Shown: piece by piece, positions 34,503 to 41,657 of the stretch | How positions within the stretch are numbered: the stretch's first letter is position 1 | How the letters are laid out: each line of letters opens with the position of its first letter | Assembly (NCBI RefSeq): GCF_000178855.1 | Contig: NZ_ADVG01000002.1 | Coordinates: 2,294,001-2,358,000, forward strand | Direction of reading: 5' to 3' | Length of the DNA stretch: 64,000 bases | Source of the DNA: Ktedonobacter racemifer DSM 44963 | GTDB taxonomy: Bacteria > Chloroflexota > Ktedonobacteria > Ktedonobacterales > Ktedonobacteraceae | Program-made: the position numbers and the translations under genes | The notes under the pieces: model-generated | Database searches by the model: none | What the model was told of the DNA's origin: nothing | What the model saw: only the letters and a program-made list of their open reading frames with translations

Positions 34503-34787
34503 CTATACGTTAGGAACCCAATCTTCAGCATGTGGCAGATTATCGCCACTCCCGGGCCGCTCATTGAAGGGTGTCAGCGCGTCTTCGGCCACATCCTCAT
34601 TGCTCGGACGAAGCTGCAACAGTGCCTCCAATTCTGCTTGCCTATAGAGCCGCTGTCGCTTGATCCCCTGCCGGTAACTACGCAAGAGCCCGCGGCTAAC
34701 ATAAGTATACAATGTCGATAATTTCACGCCGAGAAAATGGGAAGCCTCTTTGCCATCCAGGTAATTCTCCCCATTCAGTTCTATCAA
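34503..34787 (-). CDS. Stand-alone HTH protein resembling the DNA-binding domain of two-domain citrate synthases
   Basis: A 94-aa protein whose core, YLDGKEASHFLGVKLSTLY plus TYVSRGLLRS and RLYRQAELEALLQL, is a MerR/excisionase-like helix-turn-helix. The same type of HTH occurs fused to the N-terminus of some bacterial citrate synthases, and citrate synthase is the next, divergent gene. I infer that it regulates that gene or acts with its product. The TTG at 34787 is chosen because GGAAGGAGGG lies seven bases upstream; the ATG six codons earlier would place that site inside the coding region. Confidence 0.75.
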   Translation of the reverse strand: MIELNGENYLDGKEASHFLGVKLSTLYTYVSRGLLRSYRQGIKRQRLYRQAELEALLQLRPSNEDVAEDALTPFNERPGSGDNLPHAEDWVPNV

Positions 34788-34942
34788 GTTACACCCTCCT
34801 TCCATACAGAAAATCTGGCCGTTCTACACCTTTTTTCCCAATGATAAAGATCGTTCCACGTTTTGTCAATCTACTTACACTACACTACTATAGCTTCCTA
34901 AAAATTTGCTTTTGCACCTGCCTCAGCTCGCTACGCTCGCCT

Positions 34943-35011
34943 TGGGGTAAGGTATGGTTCGGTGGCAGGCTCGGCAGAGCCGAGCCTGCCACCGAACCAT
35001 ACCTTACCCCA
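34943..35011. repeat. 69-bp perfect palindrome
   Basis: Arms of 33 nt starting TGGGGTAAGGTATGGTTCGG with loop AGA, followed at once by the mini-hairpin at 35013. It lies between divergent genes and so is not a terminator of either. Confidence 0.85.
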
Positions 35012-35012
35012 G

Positions 35013-35026
35013 GTGCCGCAGGCGCG
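35013..35026. repeat. Mini-hairpin repeat, variant copy
   Basis: GTGCCGCAGGCGCG is the reverse orientation of the CGCGCCTGCGGCGCTC family with one or two changes, next to the palindrome ending at 35011. Confidence 0.55.
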
Positions 35027-35103
35027 AGGCGCCACGCTAACGCCCTCTCGGGCTGGTCAGATTCCTCACTATCTTCTTTCCTCCCATCACAGCCATCCCT
35101 CCA

Positions 35104-35162
35104 GGTAAGGTGTGTCAGGTGACGGGTTGGCGGAGCCAGCCCGCCACCTGACACACCTTACC
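35104..35162. repeat. 59-bp palindrome
   Basis: Arms starting GGTAAGGTGTGTCAGGTG pair with two mismatches around loop GGA. It is followed at 35166 by an exact copy of the mini-hairpin in reverse orientation. Confidence 0.82.
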
Positions 35163-35165
35163 CCC

Positions 35166-35181
35166 GAGCGCCGCAGGCGCG
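35166..35181. repeat. Mini-hairpin repeat, exact reverse copy
   Basis: GAGCGCCGCAGGCGCG is the exact complement of the copies at 7664, 39843 and 47093. Confidence 0.7.
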
Positions 35182-35264
35182 AGGGGTCATACCGACCAAT
35201 GCAATCAACATAAATCGACTATTATCGAGTTACATCAAAGCATAACATAAGAAATCCAATTTCA

Positions 35265-35293
35265 TTGACATTCATCATAGTAAATGATACAAC
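35265..35293 (+). promoter_or_regulatory. Predicted promoter of citrate synthase
   Basis: A perfect -35 TTGACA (35265-35270) and a -10-like TACAAC (35288-35293) are separated by 17 bp, about 50 bp upstream of the citrate synthase start. Confidence 0.5.
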
Positions 35294-35345
35294 ATACAAA
35301 AGAGCTAAACCATTTACACATACTCAGCAAAGGAGCATATGCAGT

Positions 35346-36512
35346 ATGTCAATGCCGATTTCTGGTCCTAACCAGGCTACAAATGCTACCACAGCCTCCG
35401 CGCCCAAGAATAAGGGCGGCCTGGAGGGTATTGTTGCCGCAACGACGGCCATAAGCAAGGTTGAAGGCAATACTGGCCGCTTGATCTATCGCGGCTATAA
35501 TATACATGACCTGGCACGCACAACTATTTTTGAGGAGGTCGTGCACCTGCTCTGGTTTGGACACCTGCCAAGCCAGCAAGAACTGACCAACCTTCAGCAG
35601 CGTTTCGCCGCTGAGCGTACCATCCCCGAGAATGTGATGGTGACGCTGCGTGCTTTACCCACAAGCACCGAGCCTATGGACGCTCTGCGTACCGCCGTCT
35701 CCGCCTGGGGCGCGGTTGCCATCAAAGGCCAGCCCACCGTGGATCAGGCCATTGCCCTGACGGCACGCTTCCCGCTCTTCCTAGCAGCGTTCAACCGCCT
35801 GCGCCATGGTCAAGAGCCTCTGGAGTCAAAACCCGAACTGGGGCATGCCGCGAACTATCTCTATCTGTTGACAGGCGAGGTGCCCTCTGAAGAACACGTC
35901 CGGGGCCTGAATGCCTATCTCGTGCTCCTGGCCGACCACGGTATGAACGCCTCAACCTTTACGGCGCGTATCGTTGCCAGCACCGAGTCCGACATCGCAT
36001 CCTCTATCGTGGCCGCGATTGGCGCCCTCAAGGGTCCCCTGCATGGTGGCGCGCCCTCTAAGGTGCAGGATATGCTGCATGAGATCGGCACTCCCGAGAA
36101 CGCCGATAGCTGGATTCGCGACGCGATCACGACTGGCAAGAAGCTGATGGGCTTTGGGCACCGCGTGTACAAAACCACCGATCCACGCGCGGAAGAGCTA
36201 CGTGAGATGGCTCGCGTCGCCGATCCCCAGGGTTTCGTCTTTACGCGTCGTGTTGAGAAACTGGCGATCTCCATTCTGGAAGAACTCAAGCCAGGCCGCC
36301 GCCTCTACACCAATGTTGAGTACTATTCAGCGGCCCTGATGGCCTCCGTCGGCCTCAGCGGCGACCTCTTCACGCCTACCTTCGCTGTGAGCCGCGTGGG
36401 TGGCTGGACCGCTCACGTCCTTGAGCAGGCTGGCAACAACCGCCTGATCCGACCCGAGGCCGAGTATACCGGACCAACCGACCTGGCCTTCAAGCCACTC
36501 AACGAGCGCTAG
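35346..36512 (+). CDS. gltA: Citrate synthase (or 2-methylcitrate synthase)
   Basis: Condenses acetyl-CoA (or propionyl-CoA) with oxaloacetate. The 388-aa protein carries the three active-site regions: His in GPLHGGAPSKVQDML, His in MGFGHRVYKTTDPRAEEL and Asp in SGDLFTPTFAVSRVGGW. GLEGIVAATTAISKVEG and GRLIYRGYNIHDLA form the N-terminal signature of the short dimeric type. The ATG at 35346 has AAAGGAG ten bases upstream. Preference for acetyl- or propionyl-CoA cannot be read from sequence. It is transcribed away from a stand-alone HTH gene that may control it. Confidence 0.93.
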   Translation: MSMPISGPNQATNATTASAPKNKGGLEGIVAATTAISKVEGNTGRLIYRGYNIHDLARTTIFEEVVHLLWFGHLPSQQELTNLQQRFAAERTIPENVMVTLRALPTSTEPMDALRTAVSAWGAVAIKGQPTVDQAIALTARFPLFLAAFNRLRHGQEPLESKPELGHAANYLYLLTGEVPSEEHVRGLNAYLVLLADHGMNASTFTARIVASTESDIASSIVAAIGALKGPLHGGAPSKVQDMLHEIGTPENADSWIRDAITTGKKLMGFGHRVYKTTDPRAEELREMARVADPQGFVFTRRVEKLAISILEELKPGRRLYTNVEYYSAALMASVGLSGDLFTPTFAVSRVGGWTAHVLEQAGNNRLIRPEAEYTGPTDLAFKPLNER

Positions 36513-36528
36513 CCGCTACCAGTCTCCC

Positions 36529-36596
36529 GACGCTGCTAAAGCACGCGTCTACATATAATGATACCGTCATATGTAGACGCATGCTTTAGCAGCGTC
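36529..36596. repeat. Inverted repeat, copy B of the two-copy family
   Basis: The arms (GACGCTGCTAAAGCACGCG...) match copy A at 6043-6124 at almost every base, including the distal TCTACATATAATG. One mismatch lies within the stem and the loop is about 12 bases. It follows the citrate synthase stop by 17 bp and may double as its terminator. Confidence 0.85.
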
Positions 36597-36648
36597 GTTA
36601 GCGGACCACCTCTGGTCGGTTTTCATCTCATGGTAAGGAAGTCCTAAC

Positions 36649-37323
36649 ATGCAAACCCAGGCACCACCTTTCGCCACAACCCTTCCACCCTCTCTGCGTC
36701 CCTCTACCTGGAAACTCTTGCGCCTCTGGACCCTGATCGGCTTACAATCCTTCGGTGGTGGCTCCTCTACAAGCTATCTTATTCAAAACATCTTCATCGA
36801 TAAATATCATTATCTCACCATCGAAGAGTACATGCATTACTGGAATTTATGTATTTTTACGCCAGGGATTAATCTGGTAGCGCTCACCATCCTCATTGGG
36901 CGCAAGCTTGGCGGGATACGCGGCATTCTGGTCTCGCTGGTGGGCATGCTCGTGCCAAGCGCGGCCGTCACCTGCCTGCTGACGGCGATCTTCACGCTTA
37001 TCCAGGGGAATGCCATCGTTCAGGCGGTGATGCGGGGCGTGGTTCCCGCGACGGCGGGACTGATGCTGCTGGTCGGGCTACGCTTCGCCCAGCCACTCTT
37101 CAAGCAGGCGCAAGCCGAGGGATCAAAAACCTTGATCGTGAGCACGATCCTGGTCCTGGCCTGTGCCGCAACGATTATTCTGCTGGAGGTCTCGGTCATT
37201 CCAGTACTACTCTGTACCGCTCTGCTCTCTATGCTCTTCTTTACGCCCTGGCGCACCAAAGCCAATCCAACAACACTGCAACAGGCCACCGAGGCCAGCC
37301 GCGCGGAAGGAGAGGAGAAATAA
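36649..37323 (+). CDS. Chromate transporter family protein, N-terminal half type
   Basis: A 224-aa CHR-family membrane protein. LIGLQSFGGGSSTSYLI and FTPGINLVALTILIG are the family landmarks of one half of ChrA, here in the split (short-chain pair) form. It has about six membrane segments. The second half follows after three bases, so the two probably form a heterodimer exporting chromate or another anion. AAGGAAG precedes the start. No chromate reductase or ChrB regulator is adjacent, so the true substrate is open. Confidence 0.87.
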   Translation: MQTQAPPFATTLPPSLRPSTWKLLRLWTLIGLQSFGGGSSTSYLIQNIFIDKYHYLTIEEYMHYWNLCIFTPGINLVALTILIGRKLGGIRGILVSLVGMLVPSAAVTCLLTAIFTLIQGNAIVQAVMRGVVPATAGLMLLVGLRFAQPLFKQAQAEGSKTLIVSTILVLACAATIILLEVSVIPVLLCTALLSMLFFTPWRTKANPTTLQQATEASRAEGEEK

Positions 37324-37326
37324 GCC

Positions 37327-37839
37327 ATGATCGATCCCATCATCTACTTCCTGCTTTTTTTGAAGGCCTCGCTCTTCTCAACTGGCGGCCTGAGCAATCT
37401 TCCGAGCCTGCGCCAGGACCTGCTGGCTCGTGGCTGGGCTCGCGAGAGCTTCTTTGGCGAGTCTATCTCCATCGGACAATTGAGTCCCGGTCCCAATGGC
37501 CTCTGGGTCATCAGCCTGGGCTACCTGACCTACGGCATCATAGGCGCACTTATGGCCCTGGTCGCGATTACGGTGACGGCCCTACCTGTCCTGCTGGTCT
37601 CAGCAGGCTACACACGTATTCAGCGTCAGCGCTGGGTCCCCGGCTTTATGCGCGGCATCTCGCTCGCCGTGGTTGGCATCCTGCTCACCGTCGTCTGGTC
37701 AATCATCAAGCAGCCAGGCGTCGACTGGCGGGGCTGGTGTATCGCAGGCGTGGCCGCTCTGCTTGGGGCAACCAAGCGTGTCAACCTGTTTATCATCCTA
37801 CTCCTGGCTGGTATCGCGGGCTACTTCATCTATCGCTAG
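37327..37839 (+). CDS. Chromate transporter family protein, C-terminal half type
   Basis: A 170-aa partner of the preceding protein, with FLKASLFSTGGLSNLPSLR and IGQLSPGPNGLWVISLGY as CHR-family landmarks and about five membrane segments. It starts three bases after the stop of its partner. Its own stop codon lies inside the palindrome that also holds the stop of the convergent DinB gene. Confidence 0.87.
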   Translation: MIDPIIYFLLFLKASLFSTGGLSNLPSLRQDLLARGWARESFFGESISIGQLSPGPNGLWVISLGYLTYGIIGALMALVAITVTALPVLLVSAGYTRIQRQRWVPGFMRGISLAVVGILLTVVWSIIKQPGVDWRGWCIAGVAALLGATKRVNLFIILLLAGIAGYFIYR

Positions 37840-37900
37840 AGGAATATATGATAAGAGGTGTGTAGTGGACGCTACACACCTCTTATCATATATTCCTCTA
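37837..37900. terminator. Palindrome containing both convergent stop codons
   Basis: Arms of 29 nt starting TAGAGGAATATATGATAAG with loop TGGACG. The first three bases are the stop of the chromate transporter gene, and the last three, on the other strand, are the stop of DinB. It is a shared terminator with no spare intergenic sequence. Confidence 0.87.
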
Positions 37901-38377
37901 AATCAGCTTCTCGTGCTTACCCGCCATGTGGCGGAGCAGCTCCAGTTGTCCGGCATGGTAGGTCTCGTGCCATTGCAAGAGCCGCAAGCCTTCACCTACC
38001 GTACGCTTTTCGGCTGGATCGGGCTTATGGGCAAGAGCTTCGGGCGTGCTCTGCTCTAGTGCGGTCTGTAAGCGCTGGTGCGAGCTTTCCAGGCGCTCGA
38101 CCAATGTCGCCAGGGGCAGGGCCTGCTCTGGATTGGTCAGAGGCTCGGACTCACGTTTATAGATTTCGGTCTCGCGCTCGTCCAGGATCGGTGTCGCTCC
38201 CAATGACCTGAGAGCAATATCGCGGTGTACAATGATATGTCCGATGACCCAGTTCATACAATTACCGCCCGCGGGAGGTAGCGACAGGCTCTCCTCGGTC
38301 GTCACATCCTTGGCCTGCATGGTAATAAGATACTGGTTCCGTTTGAAGAAGGACGCCAGGGCTTTAGCTTCTGTCAT
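37898..38377 (-). CDS. DinB/YfiT-like four-helix protein
   Basis: A 159-aa protein of the DinB superfamily. The metal-binding His positions fit MNWVIGHIIVHRD near residue 40 and LLQWHETYHAGQL near the C-terminus. Members include bacillithiol or mycothiol S-transferases and hydrolases, but many are unassigned. The ATG at 38377 has AAGGAG behind it. It lies five bases downstream of rarA, so the two are cotranscribed. Confidence 0.85.
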   Translation of the reverse strand: MTEAKALASFFKRNQYLITMQAKDVTTEESLSLPPAGGNCMNWVIGHIIVHRDIALRSLGATPILDERETEIYKRESEPLTNPEQALPLATLVERLESSHQRLQTALEQSTPEALAHKPDPAEKRTVGEGLRLLQWHETYHAGQLELLRHMAGKHEKLI

Positions 38378-38382
38378 GTAGA

Positions 38383-39828
38383 TCACTCCTTTGTATCTTT
38401 TTCGGCTTGACGCTTCGCCAGCCAACGATGAATGCTGGCCTCTTTTCCTTGCGTACCCGGTTCATAGAAACGCTGGCCCGCGAGTCGCTCGGGGAGATAT
38501 TCCTGGAGCCTGGTCACGGGTGGACGTTCGGGATCGTCGCTCTGCATATCCTTGTAGAAGTCGTGTGCGTATTTATAATCCTTGCCGTAGTCCAGGTTCT
38601 TCATCAACTGTGTGGGAGCGTTGCGAATCCACAGCGGCACAGGATCATTGGGACCATTCATGATCTCGGCGCGGATCTGGTTATACGCGTTGTAGACGGC
38701 ATTGCTTTTCGGTGCCGCCGCCAGGTAGGCCACGGCCTCCGCCAGGATCACGCCTGCTTCCGGCATACCAACAAAATGCGTGGCCTGCTGGGCCGCGACG
38801 CAGACCGAGAGCGCCTGCGGGTCCGCCAGGCCAATATCCTCAGCCGCCATCCGCACAACACGCCGCGCAATGTAGAGCGGGTCCTCGCCTGCCTCTAGCA
38901 TGCGCACCAGCCAGTAGAGGCTTCCATCGGGATCGGAGCCACGTACAGACTTATGCAGGGCCGATATCATATCATAGTGCTGGTCGCCACTCTTATCATA
39001 GAGCAGGGCACGATGCTGCATGACCTCCTCGACCAGCGCGAGAGTAATGTGGCGCTCATCTGTCCCTCCACCGCTCATGACGCCTTGCGCCGCCAGTTCC
39101 AGGACATTCAACGCTGTGCGCGCGTCTCCACTGGCAAAGATGGCGATGGCCTGCAAGGCCTCCTCGTCGCTGGTAATCTGATACTGTCCCAGCCCACGCT
39201 CACTATCCTCCAGCGCCCGCTGGAGGATGCGCACGATCTGCGCCTCATCCAGAGCCTTGAGCACAAAGACGCGACAGCGCGAGAGGAGCGCGCTATTTAC
39301 CTCGAAGCTGGGGTTCTCGGTTGTGGCACCGATCAGGGTCACGGTGCCGCGCTCGACGTGTGGCAACACAGCATCCTGCTGGGCCTTGTTAAAACGATGA
39401 ATCTCGTCAATGAAGAGAATCGTACGCCGCTGCGAGAACTGGCGCAGTTTGGCGGCCTCGTCGACCACGCGCCGCAGATCCGCTACACCCGCCGAGGTGG
39501 CACTCAAAGTCACAAAGCGCGCGTCAGCATGGCGTGCAATGGCCTCGGAGAGCGTGGTCTTGCCGCTGCCCGGAGGTCCCCAGAATAGCATTGAGGTGAC
39601 GCGTCCGGATTCAATCGTTCGCCGCAGGAGCTTTCCGGGTCCCAGCAGGTGCTCCTGGCCGAGGAGCTCGTCCAGGGTGCGAGGACGCATCCGCGAGGCC
39701 AGAGGCTCCCCAATCACCTGCGTCCCCTCCTCGCTCTGCGCTGGCGCGGCCTTTGGCCCACTCGCCTTCTTGCGCGTATCCTTCTCAGAGAGGTCACTCC
39801 CCCCAAAGAGGGAGAATTGCTCTGGCAT
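38383..39828 (-). CDS. rarA: Replication-associated recombination protein RarA
   Basis: A AAA+ ATPase (MgsA/WRNIP1 family) acting at stalled forks, 481 aa. Walker A FWGPPGSGKTTLSEAIARH, Walker B TILFIDEIHRFNKAQQD and sensor IGATTENPSFEVNSALLSRC are present, and the C-terminal tetramerisation region is complete (LIGATT to YLPERLAGQRFYEP). The N-terminus MPEQFSLFG contains a Q-x-x-L-F clamp-binding motif, consistent with contact to DnaN. The start follows GAGGAGG. Confidence 0.95.
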   Translation of the reverse strand: MPEQFSLFGGSDLSEKDTRKKASGPKAAPAQSEEGTQVIGEPLASRMRPRTLDELLGQEHLLGPGKLLRRTIESGRVTSMLFWGPPGSGKTTLSEAIARHADARFVTLSATSAGVADLRRVVDEAAKLRQFSQRRTILFIDEIHRFNKAQQDAVLPHVERGTVTLIGATTENPSFEVNSALLSRCRVFVLKALDEAQIVRILQRALEDSERGLGQYQITSDEEALQAIAIFASGDARTALNVLELAAQGVMSGGGTDERHITLALVEEVMQHRALLYDKSGDQHYDMISALHKSVRGSDPDGSLYWLVRMLEAGEDPLYIARRVVRMAAEDIGLADPQALSVCVAAQQATHFVGMPEAGVILAEAVAYLAAAPKSNAVYNAYNQIRAEIMNGPNDPVPLWIRNAPTQLMKNLDYGKDYKYAHDFYKDMQSDDPERPPVTRLQEYLPERLAGQRFYEPGTQGKEASIHRWLAKRQAEKDTKE

Positions 39829-39842
39829 AGCGACGTCCTCCT

Positions 39843-39858
39843 CGCGCCTGCGGCGCTC
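39843..39858. repeat. Mini-hairpin repeat, exact copy
   Basis: CGCGCCTGCGGCGCTC, identical to the copies at 7664 and 47093, followed by the palindrome at 39867. Confidence 0.7.
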
Positions 39859-39866
39859 GCCTGAAT

Positions 39867-39911
39867 GTGTGTTGTGGACTACCTACCGTAGGCAGGTAGT
39901 CCACAACACAC
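39867..39911. terminator. Hairpin terminator of the methyltransferase gene
   Basis: Arms starting GTGTGTTGTGGACTACCT pair with one mismatch. It is downstream of the leftward methyltransferase and upstream of rarA. Confidence 0.75.
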
Positions 39912-39932
39912 CACACTTAAAATAATTTGCTT

Positions 39933-40511
39933 CTAAGCGATCCTGGTCGCGATGAGTAGCCCGGTTGACCAGTTCAGCTTACATATTCGCAGATCCGAGC
40001 GCTGCTCCAGAGTCGCTATCAGGGCCGTGACTCTTGGCGCATGGGCTGGCTCCCAACTCTCCAGAGGACTCAGATCATCGATGATATAGAGTCCACCTGG
40101 CCTGAGCAGGGCCAGGGTCTCATCCAGAAGCTGAAACTTTCCTGGCGGCATGTCCGCGAAAATAAGATCAAAGGTACCTGCCTGCTGCGTACGAATAAAG
40201 GCCTCGCCATCGCCTGTGTGAAAGGTGACGCGTGCATCCCTGCTCAAGAAACGCCGCGCAATCGCATTGTAGCGCTCATTCTTGTCCACAGTCACCAGGC
40301 GCGATGCAGTATCCATACCATCAAGCAACCAGGCGGTTCCCATGCCTGTACCGGTTCCCAGTTCAAGAAAGTTTCCTTCTGGCTTACTCGCCGCAAGCAT
40401 CCTTAGCAGCGCCCCTGTTAGGGTACCGGACTGCATGGTAAAATCAGTTGCGCATGTCGCCTCCTCAATCTGCGTCAGCAACGTCGGCGGTATAGCCTGA
40501 GTGTCTATCAT
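39933..40511 (-). CDS. SAM-dependent O-methyltransferase-like protein
   Basis: A 192-aa class I methyltransferase. NFLELGTGTGMGTAWLL is the SAM-binding motif I, VTVDKNERY motif II, FDLIFADMPPGKF and LYIIDDLSP later motifs. It resembles small O-methyltransferases of the catechol/caffeoyl-CoA type. The ATG at 40511 follows GAGAGGA; the longer upstream reading is not conserved-looking. Substrate is unknown. Confidence 0.82.
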   Translation of the reverse strand: MIDTQAIPPTLLTQIEEATCATDFTMQSGTLTGALLRMLAASKPEGNFLELGTGTGMGTAWLLDGMDTASRLVTVDKNERYNAIARRFLSRDARVTFHTGDGEAFIRTQQAGTFDLIFADMPPGKFQLLDETLALLRPGGLYIIDDLSPLESWEPAHAPRVTALIATLEQRSDLRICKLNWSTGLLIATRIA

Positions 40512-40636
40512 CGCGTCCTCTCTTCCATGAGTATATTCGACAATCGTACCCCTCAGTATAAAACCTCGTTCCTCCAGGTGCAACCAACACACTTTTATCA
40601 CACCCATGGCTTCGTGCAAGTTATATGTGTCCGCCT

Positions 40637-41524
40637 CTACAAGTTTACCAGGGCGATACCCGCTAAGATGGCTCCAATGCCCAGCCACTGGCTCCATTGG
40701 AGCCGCTCGCGAATAAAGATCCAGGCCAGCAGGACCGTGACCGCGCTGTAGAGCGAGGATAGCACACTCACCAGCGAGACCTGACTTAGCGTTACGCCAT
40801 AGGTATAGGCAAAGTAGGCAATAGTATCAAGTATCCCTATCGCGGCCAGAAGCCACCAGACCGAGCCGCGCGGCCAGGTCAATCGCTGCCGACTAATTGG
40901 TGCGCACAGCGTCAACACCACGGGTGCGAACAGGCGAAAAATCCAGATTGGCACCACAGGCCCCAGCGCCGGGGTCACCTTAAAGCCAAGCATCCAGAAG
41001 GCGAGGCCATAGCCTATCGATGCCAGGATCGCCAGGAGCACACCTGGAGGCAGCTTTCCTCGTGGCTTGAGCGCCAGCGCCGCCCGCTCCTCTGGTTCCC
41101 GCGGGCTCAGGGGGGTCGCAACGACCGTCACCCCCAGCAGGACCACACCCATTCCGAGCAGTGGCACCAGCCCGATACGCTCGCCAGAGGCAAAGGCCAG
41201 CAAGGCCGTGACCGCGCTATAACAGGCCGAGATGGGCGAGGCGATCATCACGACCCCAATCTCAAAGGCCCGATAGAGCGCCAGCGAGCTTAAGGTGTTC
41301 AAGCTAGCCGCTAGCAACGCCCAGAGCCAGATCTCCCACGCACTCCGCGCCAGTACGGCCTGTAATTGCCCACTTGCCAGCAGAAAGAGGCCCAGACCCA
41401 GCAGGCCAAAGAACTGCATAAATAATAGTGTCCGATACGATCCCACACGCTTCGAGGCGAAGCGCACAAAAAAATCAGCGCTACCCCAGAAGAGTGCCGC
41501 CAGCAATCCCAATACAATCCCCAT
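40637..41524 (-). CDS. EamA/DMT-family transporter
   Basis: A 295-aa membrane protein with ten predicted helices arranged as two EamA repeats. The first repeat starts GIVLGLLAALFWGSADFFV, the second LLAILASIGYGLAFWMLG. It ends SLYSAVTVLLAWIFIRERLQ with WLGIGAILAGIALVNL. A likely drug/metabolite exporter with unknown substrate. Confidence 0.88.
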   Translation of the reverse strand: MGIVLGLLAALFWGSADFFVRFASKRVGSYRTLLFMQFFGLLGLGLFLLASGQLQAVLARSAWEIWLWALLAASLNTLSSLALYRAFEIGVVMIASPISACYSAVTALLAFASGERIGLVPLLGMGVVLLGVTVVATPLSPREPEERAALALKPRGKLPPGVLLAILASIGYGLAFWMLGFKVTPALGPVVPIWIFRLFAPVVLTLCAPISRQRLTWPRGSVWWLLAAIGILDTIAYFAYTYGVTLSQVSLVSVLSSLYSAVTVLLAWIFIRERLQWSQWLGIGAILAGIALVNL

Positions 41525-41590
41525 GTCCCCTCCAAAACAAATTTAAATTTACGCTTATAAATATATCGGCAATCTCGCTCTCCTCAAAAG

Positions 41591-41651
41591 GGGTATGGTG
41601 TGTTGTGGGCCTGACTGCCTGCGGCAGCCAGGCCCACAACACACCATACCC
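41591..41651. terminator. Hairpin terminator of priA
   Basis: Arms starting GGGTATGGTGTGTTGTGGG pair with one internal mismatch around loop TGC. It lies six bases after the leftward priA stop codon. Confidence 0.8.
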
Positions 41652-41657
41652 TTACTT

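Larger units (their letters stand above)
34788..35345. other. 558-bp divergent intergenic region with two palindromes
   Basis: Between the leftward HTH gene and citrate synthase. It holds two long palindromes, two mini-hairpin repeats and a consensus promoter for citrate synthase, all listed separately. No small gene is supported. Confidence 0.6.

Noticed and set aside
36649..37839. Confident chromate resistance operon
   Set aside because: The family match is clear, but no chromate reductase or regulator is nearby, so the substrate is left open.
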